From Candidatus Omnitrophota bacterium (GTDB lineage Bacteria; Omnitrophota; Koll11; VGKN01), in contig VGKN01000008.1 of NCBI GenBank assembly GCA_016867055.1, positions 1-15,932 on the forward strand: DNA of 15,932 nucleotides, written 5' to 3'. This document shows, one piece after another, positions 7,335 through 14,675 of the stretch. The notes under the pieces were generated by a model. It saw only the letters and a list, made by a program, of their open reading frames with translations. It did no database searches and was not told the origin of the DNA. Each line of letters begins with the position of its first letter. Position 1 is the stretch's first letter. The position numbers and the translations under genes are program-made.

Positions 7335-8473
7335 TAATCGCTGGTGAAGCCTCTTCTGATTTACATGGCTCAAATTTAGTAAAGGCTGTTAAAACTCTGG
7401 ATTCTGATATAGGTTTTTTTGGGTTGGGCGGTCCGCTTATGAAGGCCTCCGGAGTAGACATCAAATTTGATATAGTAAGCAAAGCCTTCATAGGGATAGC
7501 GGAGGTTTTTAAGCACATAGGATATTTTATGAATATCTATAACTATATGACAAACCTTATAGACAGAGAAAAACCCTCTCTTGCTATATTAATTGACTAT
7601 CCAGGCTTTAACCTGCGATTTGCTAAAGCGCTTAAAAAAAGGGGGATTCCTATTATATACTACATAAGCCCGCAGGTTTGGGCATGGGGAAAGAATAGAA
7701 TAAATACGATAAAGCAGCTGGTAAATAAGATGCTTGTAATTTTTAAATTTGAGAAGGAACTCTACGACCCTTATGGGATAGACTGTAACTTCGTAGGTCA
7801 TCCTCTTCTTGATATTGCAAAACCCGCCGGGGATAAGATGGAATTTAAAAAAGAATTAAATCTAAACGATGATTCCCTTATAATAAGCCTTTTGCCTGGC
7901 TCAAGGCAGAATGAGATAAAGCGTATTCTGCCCATAATGTTAAAAGCCTGCTGTCTTATAAATAAGGCTCTTCCTAAGTCACAGTTTATATTGATAAAAG
8001 CTAATATAATATCTAATAATCTTATTAATAAAATCGTCAGAAAATTCTTTGGTGATTTAGAGATAAGGACTTATGAAAATAATAATTATAATTTATTGAA
8101 TATTTCGGATATTGCTCTTGTCTGCTCAGGTACTGCAACCTTGGAGACTGCTATAATAGGAAAACCTATGATTGTGATTTATAAGGTAGGATTTTTTAGT
8201 TGGCTTATCTTAAAAAATCTTGTTAAAATTTCAAATATCGCCTTAGTAAATGTGATAGCCAATAAAAGGATTGTGCCAGAGTTTATTCAGTTTAAGGCAA
8301 GACCCTCATTGATTGCAAGGGAAGCTATTGGAATCCTTCAAAATCCCCAAAAGGTTTTACGGATAGAAGAAGAATTAAATTTTGTAAAAGAATCTTTATA
8401 TCCCGCCGGTGCAAGTGAAAATGCAGCTAAGATTATCTTGGACTACCTTAATAAAACTCAAGAAGGAAAATGA
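7316..8473 (+). CDS. lpxB: Lipid-A-disaccharide synthase
   Basis: This is the GT19 glycosyltransferase that joins UDP-diacylglucosamine and 2,3-diacylglucosamine 1-phosphate into lipid A disaccharide at the inner membrane face. It has 385 residues, the usual family length. Visible motifs are AGEASSDLHG (9-18; most homologues have SGD), LIDYPGFN (92-99), SPQVWAWG (118-125), LPGSR (193-197) and SGTATLETA (271-279). E11, D94 and R197 match positions known to be important in studied LpxB enzymes. The start at ATG 7316 lies inside the end of the oxidoreductase gene with no clear Shine-Dalgarno sequence, indicating translational coupling. The gene lies away from the other lpx genes, on the opposite strand. 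Its codons are visibly richer in A/T and AGA/AGG than the tps genes. Confidence 0.95.
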   Translation: MQRKILIIAGEASSDLHGSNLVKAVKTLDSDIGFFGLGGPLMKASGVDIKFDIVSKAFIGIAEVFKHIGYFMNIYNYMTNLIDREKPSLAILIDYPGFNLRFAKALKKRGIPIIYYISPQVWAWGKNRINTIKQLVNKMLVIFKFEKELYDPYGIDCNFVGHPLLDIAKPAGDKMEFKKELNLNDDSLIISLLPGSRQNEIKRILPIMLKACCLINKALPKSQFILIKANIISNNLINKIVRKFFGDLEIRTYENNNYNLLNISDIALVCSGTATLETAIIGKPMIVIYKVGFFSWLILKNLVKISNIALVNVIANKRIVPEFIQFKARPSLIAREAIGILQNPQKVLRIEEELNFVKESLYPAGASENAAKIILDYLNKTQEGK

Positions 8474-8485
8474 TAAATCAAAATT

Positions 8486-8521
8486 CAAAGCACAAAATCC
8501 TGAGTTGAAACTTGTGTTTTG
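8486..8521. terminator. Likely bidirectional terminator between convergent genes
   Basis: Arms CAAAGCACAA (8486-8495) and TTGTGTTTTG (8512-8521) can form ten pairs, one of them G-U on the plus strand, with a 16-base loop. T-rich sequence follows in both directions. It lies in the 57-base gap between the lpxB stop and the stop of the convergent lipoprotein gene, where a shared terminator is expected. The loop is large, so confidence is moderate. Confidence 0.45.
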
Positions 8522-8530
8522 TCATTTATT

Positions 8531-10006
8531 TTATCTCAATTTAATCTTCTTCCTATAATCCATCAGTTCTTTTTGTTCTACAAAAACCTTCTCTGTATAT
8601 GCAAGATTTACAAGTTCAATTCTGTTAAATTCCTTAAAATCGTAACTATATAAAATATCTGCTATAATTTTGAAAATAAGTGAATTTATATCCTTTCTCA
8701 TATAGAAATGCTTCTTGCCTGATTCAGATAGCTTCTCCAAAAAACCTTCTAATGCCATTGTAAATGGGTCAGAGGGTGTTTTATCTTGCCTTGATTTTTT
8801 AAGTGTCATCTCAAAGAGGCTGGCGATGTCTAAAAATTTCTTCTCTGATATATCCACTGTGAATCGAAATGCGCCCTTTAAAGAACCCTCCCCTTTTAAA
8901 AATTCTCCCTTTGAATAGCCCGCATAGAAGTCTTTTATCATATAGGGATGCAGATTAAATTCATATATAATCCTTTGCGCTATCTGGCCTGCCAGAAAAT
9001 CAGGAAATTCTATCTCGTCAAAGAAAAATTCCTCTTTGGTTTCGCTTAGAAGTTTAGATATATCCTCACCTAAGAGCATTTTACTAAAACCTCCCTCCGG
9101 CGTATTTTCAAACAGAATAACAACCTTTTCAATTATAGGTATAAGGTTTGCCGTATTTATCAAAAATAAATATTCGTTTCTAAAAAATCTCGGAAATTTA
9201 AATACAAAGTTCTCAAAACCCTCTTTTGGAGTAAAACTCTGCCAGACATTGCATTTTATAATACTCCTATCTTTTGATAGCCGAACTGCATCCAATTTAT
9301 CTAATCTAAATATCCTGTCTTTCTTGTAATCGTTTTCTCTAATAAAATCAAGGAATGTTTCATCTGATAAGTCCTCTCTTTTGGTATTTAAAAAATATTC
9401 ACTAATAATCTTATCGGATGTCTTCTTTTCCATATCAGAGAAAAAACCTCTTACTATAGACTCTCCCACTATCTTAGGATTAAGCCTTGTATCATAGATT
9501 ATTCTTTTACCGCCTTCGGTTAAAGATATATCTTCGTATTTCAACCTTTTTGTATCGGTTATATAACCTATATATATTCTCTCTATACCGTTTTGCCTAT
9601 CTAATATTACCGCCTCAAAAAAATCTATCTTCGCATCTGTTGATAAGGCTACCCTCGTAACTGCGACCAAGAAATTGTTTAAACTCCTTTCTACCTTGCT
9701 TTCCAATTTCTTATATTTATACATAAGTATGGTAAGCTGATTTTTTAAATCAAAACCTACCTTGTAATTAATCTTCTCGGGATAGATATAATCCAATGTA
9801 AGACAACCAGCAAGGGTTCCTCCAAGAAGCCTTGCCTTTACATTCAGGTTGTATTCTTCGCGGCATATACGCTCAAGTTCCTGGGCAAGTTTTTCCTTTG
9901 GATAAATCTTGCCTATTGAACTACAACTTAAAGAGAAAACCATTGCCGCCAAGGATATCAAAAAGAAAACACCTAATTTGAACCTTGGAGTTTTATACAA
10001 TCTCAT
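8531..10006 (-). CDS. Putative lipoprotein of unknown family
   Basis: The product is 491 residues. I do not recognise the family. Residues 1-27 are a basic start and hydrophobic stretch ending FSLSC, so Cys28 could be lipidated; the lipobox has Ser rather than Leu/Val at -3 and is imperfect. The rest is soluble-looking, rich in Lys, Glu, Phe and Ile, with no obvious membrane segment, catalytic motif or repeat. A moderately conserved-looking stretch at about 33-70 (a helix, then GGTLAGCLTLDY) might be an early domain. It starts 15 bases after the FtsH-like gene, with no convincing Shine-Dalgarno sequence, and both probably share the promoter at 11710-11738. The pairing hints at an envelope function linked to that protease, as substrate, adaptor or partner, but nothing in the sequence shows which. 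Confidence 0.75.
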   Translation of the reverse strand: MRLYKTPRFKLGVFFLISLAAMVFSLSCSSIGKIYPKEKLAQELERICREEYNLNVKARLLGGTLAGCLTLDYIYPEKINYKVGFDLKNQLTILMYKYKKLESKVERSLNNFLVAVTRVALSTDAKIDFFEAVILDRQNGIERIYIGYITDTKRLKYEDISLTEGGKRIIYDTRLNPKIVGESIVRGFFSDMEKKTSDKIISEYFLNTKREDLSDETFLDFIRENDYKKDRIFRLDKLDAVRLSKDRSIIKCNVWQSFTPKEGFENFVFKFPRFFRNEYLFLINTANLIPIIEKVVILFENTPEGGFSKMLLGEDISKLLSETKEEFFFDEIEFPDFLAGQIAQRIIYEFNLHPYMIKDFYAGYSKGEFLKGEGSLKGAFRFTVDISEKKFLDIASLFEMTLKKSRQDKTPSDPFTMALEGFLEKLSESGKKHFYMRKDINSLIFKIIADILYSYDFKEFNRIELVNLAYTEKVFVEQKELMDYRKKIKLR

Positions 10007-10021
10007 AATAAGGCGGGATAA

Positions 10022-11683
10022 CTATTTAGATTCGGGTTGGATATTTATCTTGTCTTTACGGGCTTTTCCATACTCAGCAAATATAGCCTCTATTTCATCG
10101 TATTCAAGCTCTTCTTTGATGAGGAGTTCATTAGCAAACCTATCTAATATTACCTCCTCTTTTTTAATGAGCGCCTCTACATCCTTAAGGCACTGTTGTA
10201 ATATAACGTGGGTTTCCTCATTCAACTTTTCCTTAATCTTATCGGAAAGTTTATCACCTCTACCTTCAATAAGACCCGCGCTAAGAAGCATCTCATAATC
10301 ACCTATAAAACCATTTGAACCCATTCCTAAACTCCAAACCATAAAATTCGCTTCCACCATTGCCTGCTGAAAATCTCCTGAGACTCCATCAGAGGTACTG
10401 CCGCATTTCATCTTTTCTGCAACATATCCTGCAAGTGCAATCTTTATATTTCCCAAAATCCTTCCTCTGTTGTGAAGAAATAATTCTTCGCTGGGCTGAT
10501 GGTATACAACGCCGAGGGCATCCCTTCTTGATATAATTGATGCCTTGAATACATCATCTGTGGGATGCAAAAAGTAGGTAACTATTAAGTGGCCTGCCTC
10601 ATGATACGCTACGCGTCTTCTCTCGTCTGGCGTCATTTTTTTACGATGCTTTAAACCAAGGTCCACCCTTTCAATAGCCTCGGAGATATCTCTAAATATA
10701 ATCTTATCCCTTTTATTTCTTGCTGCTATAAGGGCGGATTCCTTAACTATATTTTCAATGTCTGCTGGAGACTTCCATACAGTCCGCATAGCGAGTTTTT
10801 TAAAATCAATACTAGAGTCATATTTTATTTTTTTAAAATAATACTGGAAGATTTTTTCTCTCTCTTCAAAGTTTGGCCTGTCCACATAAATCTTTCTGTC
10901 AAATCTTCCCGGCCTTAAAAGGGCTTGGTCAAGCACTCTCTCTTGGGCATTTGTGGCACCGATTATAACCACATCTTCCTGACGTGCATTTAAACCATCC
11001 ATTTCAATGAGAAGTTGGTTTACAGTGTTATTCTGCTCTGTCCTTGCGCCAAATCCAAGGTCTACAGACCTTGAGCGACCAACTGCATCAAGTTCATCAA
11101 TAAACAAAATACACGCCCCATACCCATAGGCAAGCCTGCGCGCTTTTTTAAATAACTGCCTGACCCTTGCAGGGCCAACCCCTACGAATACCTCCACGAA
11201 CTCGCTTCCGGAAGCTGAGATAAACGGAATACCTGCCTCAGTGGCAATTGCCTTTGCCAAATAGGTTTTCCCGCATCCAGGCGGTCCTACCATAAGTATC
11301 CCTCTTATGACCTTTCCGCCTATCTTCTGCACCATCTTTCTATCTTTAAGAAGCTGAACAACCTCCATCGCCTCGCGTTTAGCCTCTTCCATTCCAATCA
11401 CATCAGAAAAATGAATATTTACATCCTCTGATTTTATCAACTCCTTCTTCATCTGGCCAATGCCACCACGGAAAATGGTCATATAGAAATATACGAATAT
11501 AAAGGCATTCAATGCAACCATCAAGAGTTGAAGGGGAAGGGTTGCAATTGTCAGCTTGGCATAGAAGGATTCAAGGCTCATTAACCCCCATATCGCAAGT
11601 GCTATAAGCAGAATTATTGCAAAGGTAATAACAAATTTAACCCAGTGTTCCATAAAAAATAATTTTATCTTTCGTGAAAGCAT
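10022..11683 (-). CDS. FtsH-like membrane-anchored AAA+ zinc metalloprotease with minimal periplasmic loop
   Basis: The product is 553 residues. Two membrane segments (about 17-38 and 46-70) are joined by a loop of only some 8-10 residues, whereas ordinary FtsH has a periplasmic domain of roughly 70 or more. The AAA module has Walker A GPPGCGKT (133-140), pore motif FVGVG (166-170), Walker B ILFIDE (192-197), and the second region of homology with arginine fingers R257 and R260. The M41 protease domain has HEAGH (361-365) and a third zinc ligand, probably D437 in SGDFQQA. All catalytic residues appear intact, so it should be an active ATP-dependent protease facing the cytoplasm. Start ATG 11683 is preceded by AAGGAG at six bases. 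It lies directly after lpxI under its own promoter. The missing loop argues that it is not the housekeeping FtsH orthologue. Confidence 0.9.
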   Translation of the reverse strand: MLSRKIKLFFMEHWVKFVITFAIILLIALAIWGLMSLESFYAKLTIATLPLQLLMVALNAFIFVYFYMTIFRGGIGQMKKELIKSEDVNIHFSDVIGMEEAKREAMEVVQLLKDRKMVQKIGGKVIRGILMVGPPGCGKTYLAKAIATEAGIPFISASGSEFVEVFVGVGPARVRQLFKKARRLAYGYGACILFIDELDAVGRSRSVDLGFGARTEQNNTVNQLLIEMDGLNARQEDVVIIGATNAQERVLDQALLRPGRFDRKIYVDRPNFEEREKIFQYYFKKIKYDSSIDFKKLAMRTVWKSPADIENIVKESALIAARNKRDKIIFRDISEAIERVDLGLKHRKKMTPDERRRVAYHEAGHLIVTYFLHPTDDVFKASIISRRDALGVVYHQPSEELFLHNRGRILGNIKIALAGYVAEKMKCGSTSDGVSGDFQQAMVEANFMVWSLGMGSNGFIGDYEMLLSAGLIEGRGDKLSDKIKEKLNEETHVILQQCLKDVEALIKKEEVILDRFANELLIKEELEYDEIEAIFAEYGKARKDKINIQPESK

Positions 11684-11689
11684 AATATT

Positions 11690-11738
11690 CTCCTTGTCAT
11701 TTACAACTAATTATATCATAGATAGTTAAAATTTTCAA
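11690..11738 (-). promoter_or_regulatory. Sigma70 promoter and ribosome-binding site of the FtsH-like gene
   Basis: On the minus strand TTGAAA (11738-11733), 17 bases, then a perfect TATAAT (11715-11710). Transcription should begin near 11703, giving a leader of about 20 bases. That leader holds AAGGAG (11695-11690), six bases before ATG 11683. This makes the protease and lipoprotein genes a separate transcription unit, although read-through from lpxI is possible. Confidence 0.8.
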
Positions 11739-11764
11739 GTATTTCTTAAAACTTATTAAAAGTT

Positions 11765-12568
11765 TTAAATAGCTATAAGCGAAATATCATTCGTATTAGC
11801 AAATTCAATTAGATTCTCTCTATCAATAAGAAGCGTCTTTCTCGCTTCAACTGCTATAACCCTTGAACCTACTTCAACAAGGGTTCTAATAGTAGTTAAC
11901 CCAATTACAGGGATATCAAATCTCATATCCTGAGAAGGCCTTGCAACCTTTATAACAACCAAACCAGGGCCAGCCAAGACAGCTGCCCGCCTTATAGCCT
12001 CATCAGTTCCCTCTACTGCCTCAACTGACACAACGACCTTATCCTTTATTACAATGGTCTGGCCTATATCAAGACCGGCTATCTCCTTTGCAATTGGAAA
12101 TCCAAATTCTATATCTCGTTTCTCATCCTCTGTTGGATGCCTTTTTGTAAGCAGACCTGGTTGAGGTAAAAATTCATCCAGAAATGTTGCAGAGTTGATA
12201 ACCTCAATCCCCTGCATCTTCAGTCTATTAATAACCGTGGAAAGTAAACTGGTATCGCGTTTATCTCTGACAGAATTAAGCAAATTTTTAGCCTCCTTAT
12301 CCAATCTTAACTCTTTGTCAAATATATGGACCTTTTTAATCTGGCCCGCCATTATAGCCTTTTTTATTCCCTCTTGTTTGAATACGCTAAATAATCTTGA
12401 AAACTCCCCCAGCCCTATCCAAAATATCTTATCAACAAACTCGGCTATTGACTTATCAGTCTCTTCCGTTATTGCAATGCATATTACCTTATATCTCTTA
12501 TTCTTTGCTGCCTGAGCAAATAAAATTGGAAATTTACCATTTCCTGCGATTAAACCTATTTTATTCAT
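11765..12568 (-). CDS. lpxI: UDP-2,3-diacylglucosamine pyrophosphatase LpxI (DUF1009 family)
   Basis: LpxI hydrolyses UDP-2,3-diacylglucosamine to lipid X (2,3-diacylglucosamine 1-phosphate) and UMP, replacing LpxH in many bacteria outside the beta/gamma-proteobacteria. The open frame extends to TTG 12586, but ATG 12568 is preferred: it gives the normal family start (MNKIGLIAGNGKFP) and has AAGGT nine bases upstream, overlapping the lpxA stop. This yields 267 residues. Visible motifs are LIAGNGKFP near the start, VSVEAVEGTDEAI at about 181-193, and MRFDIPVIG at about 215-223, whose Asp lies in the conserved catalytic region. It follows lpxA by seven bases in the same operon and feeds LpxB, which is encoded on the opposite strand at 7316-8473. 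Confidence 0.93.
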   Translation of the reverse strand: MNKIGLIAGNGKFPILFAQAAKNKRYKVICIAITEETDKSIAEFVDKIFWIGLGEFSRLFSVFKQEGIKKAIMAGQIKKVHIFDKELRLDKEAKNLLNSVRDKRDTSLLSTVINRLKMQGIEVINSATFLDEFLPQPGLLTKRHPTEDEKRDIEFGFPIAKEIAGLDIGQTIVIKDKVVVSVEAVEGTDEAIRRAAVLAGPGLVVIKVARPSQDMRFDIPVIGLTTIRTLVEVGSRVIAVEARKTLLIDRENLIEFANTNDISLIAI

Positions 12569-12575
12569 AGATAAA

Positions 12576-13349
12576 CTACCTTGCAACGCCGCGCTCTGAT
12601 GTCTTTACAAAATTTACGAGGTAGATAATCTCGTCAAGCCTTGGAAGGTTTTTCTCTATCTCTTCTATGGCGTGATTTGTAGAAAGTCCTGACTTAAATA
12701 GAATCTTAATTGCCTTCTTAAGTGTATTTCTAATCTCAGGCGATACGTTTGCCCTTCTTAACCCAATACTGTTTAAACCTACAACATCTGCAGGTTGCCC
12801 GGCTGCTAAGGAAAAGGGTGGAATATCCTGCATAACACGGGAGTTTCCTCCTATTATCGCATACCTTCCTACCCTAACAAATTGATGTATGGCAACCATC
12901 CCACCAATCGTAGCATTGTCCTCTATATGGACATGTCCGGCAAACATAGCAGCATTTGCAATTATTACATTATCTCCTATTTTACAGTCATGGGCTATAT
13001 GGGAATAAGCCATAATAAGATTATTGTTTCCAATGACTGTGGTTTTGCCTCCCTCTTCTGTGCCTAAGTGGATTGTTACAAATTCTCTTATTATATTGTT
13101 ATCGCCTATTTTTAAGAAGGTTTTTTCATCTTTAAATTTTAGGTCTTGCGGCATCTCGCCGATAATTGAATTGGAAAATATCTTGCAGTTTTTGCCAATC
13201 GTAGTATTTCCTGTTAGATAACAATGATGACCTATTCTTACCCCCTCGCCTATAACTACATCTTCATCTATAATAGTATAATGGCCAACTTCAACTGAGT
13301 CAGCCACTTTTGCCTTGGGATGAATTATTGTTGTATTTTCAATCTTCAT
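12576..13349 (-). CDS. lpxA: UDP-N-acetylglucosamine acyltransferase
   Basis: LpxA performs the first step of lipid A synthesis, moving a 3-hydroxyacyl chain from ACP to UDP-GlcNAc. The 257-residue product is mostly left-handed beta-helix built from hexapeptide repeats (about 8-180), with a helical C-terminal region. The catalytic His is H120 in SHIAHD, equivalent to His125 of E. coli. Other family motifs are MPQDLKF (66-72), IREFVTIHLGT (87-97) and GGMVAIHQF (149-157). It starts nine bases after the lpxC-fabZ stop without a clear Shine-Dalgarno sequence, so translation is probably coupled. The retained MPQDLK segment resembles LpxA enzymes that use ordinary UDP-GlcNAc, which weakly argues against a 3-amino sugar substrate. 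Confidence 0.96.
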   Translation of the reverse strand: MKIENTTIIHPKAKVADSVEVGHYTIIDEDVVIGEGVRIGHHCYLTGNTTIGKNCKIFSNSIIGEMPQDLKFKDEKTFLKIGDNNIIREFVTIHLGTEEGGKTTVIGNNNLIMAYSHIAHDCKIGDNVIIANAAMFAGHVHIEDNATIGGMVAIHQFVRVGRYAIIGGNSRVMQDIPPFSLAAGQPADVVGLNSIGLRRANVSPEIRNTLKKAIKILFKSGLSTNHAIEEIEKNLPRLDEIIYLVNFVKTSERGVAR

Positions 13350-13358
13350 AACACGCGT

Positions 13359-14675
13359 TTATGGTTCAACCAGAGTAAACACCAAATCTGCTTCTGCAAC
13401 CACCTTGCCTTCTACAAGCGCTCTTGTTTTAACCTGGCCCATCCTTGATTTAAGACGTGCTATCTCTGCCTCAAGTCTCAACTCATCTCCCGGAACAACT
13501 GTCTTTCTAAACTTTACATTATCTATACTCATAAAATAGGCATACTTGCCAAGGTTTTCTCGTTTATTCAACATAAGCACGCCCGCAACCTGTGCTAGTG
13601 CCTCAACAATAAGCACACCGGGCATAATAGGCCTTCCAGGAAAATGCCCTTTGAAGAAGTAGTCGTTTATTGTGACATTCTTTATCCCAACAGCCCTTTT
13701 ATCTTCCACAAGTTCTATAATCTTGTCCACAAAAAGGAATGGATATCTGTGGGGAAGTATTCTTTGTATAGCATTTGCATCTAATTCGCCCAAATTAGGC
13801 TCCACATGCACTGCCGGAATACCCCCCTCTGTCTGATGCTCCCTTAGACTTTTTATCTTATGGATAAGTTTTAGGTTTATAGAATGGCCGCTTCTAAAAC
13901 CTATAATATGACCTTTTACAAAAAAACTCAAAAGATTCAAATCCCCAATAAGATCAAGTATCTTATGCCTTACGAATTCATTTTCAAATCTAAGGTCATT
14001 GTTAATAATACCATTTTTTCCAACAACAACAGTGTTATTGTAATCTGCGCCCTTTCCAAGTCCCTTGTTTCTTAATTCCTCTGCCTCGGATTCCATGCAA
14101 AATGTCCTTGAAGGAGCTATCTCTTTTTCAAACGAGTCTGTATTTAATACATAATTCATAAACTGGGTCTTTAAAAATGGGTGCTCATAGCTTAGGGTGT
14201 AAGAAATCTTAAGTTCATCTGACGGAAATATAGCAAGTAGGGCGCCTTGTTCTTCTGCCCATAGGGGCTCGCGGACTGCAAATATCCTTTTTGTGCCTTC
14301 CTGTTCTTTTCTACCGCCTGTCTTTAATGCCTCAACAAAACCAATTGCACTTCCATCTAAACCTGGAAGTTCCTCTGCGTCTAACTCAACTATAATGTTA
14401 TCTATGCCTAAGCCTATTAACGCTGCAAGTAGATGCTCTATAGTGTGTATCTCAATATTTCCGTTACCTATAGATGTTCGTCTGGGTCTTCTTGATACAT
14501 CAATAACATTTGAAATATCGCAGTTTATTGAAGGTCTGTCTGGCAGGTCTATCCTTATAAACCTTATGCCTGAATTTACAGGAGCAGGTTTTAAGATTAC
14601 TCTGACTGGTTTACCTGTATGGATACCTATCCCTTCAAGCTTAATCTCTCTTTGTATTGTATGCTGAGGCTCCAC
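13359..14675 (-). CDS. lpxC/fabZ: Bifunctional LpxC deacetylase / FabZ dehydratase fusion
   Basis: This 438-residue protein joins two enzymes. Residues 1 to about 280 are LpxC, the zinc deacetylase that commits UDP-3-O-acyl-GlcNAc to lipid A: TIEHLLAAL with E80 and H81, zinc ligands H237 and D241 in RHKILDLIGDL, and catalytic-region H264 in FRSGH. Residues about 298-438 are FabZ, the 3-hydroxyacyl-ACP dehydratase of fatty-acid synthesis: LPHRYPFLFVD (307-317), catalytic H344 in GHFPG and E358 in VEALAQ. All key residues are present in both halves. Such fusions are known in Bacteroidetes and several other phyla. The start is GTG 14675 with GGAGG nine bases upstream, overlapping the end of lpxD by 35 bases. 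FabZ draws 3-hydroxyacyl-ACP away from the lipid A acyltransferases, so the fusion ties two competing branches together in equal amounts. Confidence 0.97.
   Translation of the reverse strand: MEPQHTIQREIKLEGIGIHTGKPVRVILKPAPVNSGIRFIRIDLPDRPSINCDISNVIDVSRRPRRTSIGNGNIEIHTIEHLLAALIGLGIDNIIVELDAEELPGLDGSAIGFVEALKTGGRKEQEGTKRIFAVREPLWAEEQGALLAIFPSDELKISYTLSYEHPFLKTQFMNYVLNTDSFEKEIAPSRTFCMESEAEELRNKGLGKGADYNNTVVVGKNGIINNDLRFENEFVRHKILDLIGDLNLLSFFVKGHIIGFRSGHSINLKLIHKIKSLREHQTEGGIPAVHVEPNLGELDANAIQRILPHRYPFLFVDKIIELVEDKRAVGIKNVTINDYFFKGHFPGRPIMPGVLIVEALAQVAGVLMLNKRENLGKYAYFMSIDNVKFRKTVVPGDELRLEAEIARLKSRMGQVKTRALVEGKVVAEADLVFTLVEP

Noticed and set aside
11746..11768. Perfect 9-pair inverted repeat TTAAAACTT / AAGTTTTAA overlapping the lpxI stop codon, as a terminator
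   Set aside because: The stem is almost all A-T, includes the stop codon, and is not followed by a T run on the minus strand. It could weakly attenuate read-through but is not a convincing terminator.
12569..12586. TTG 12586 as the lpxI start
   Set aside because: It would overlap lpxA and add six residues absent from the family pattern; ATG 12568 has a better-placed ribosome-binding site.
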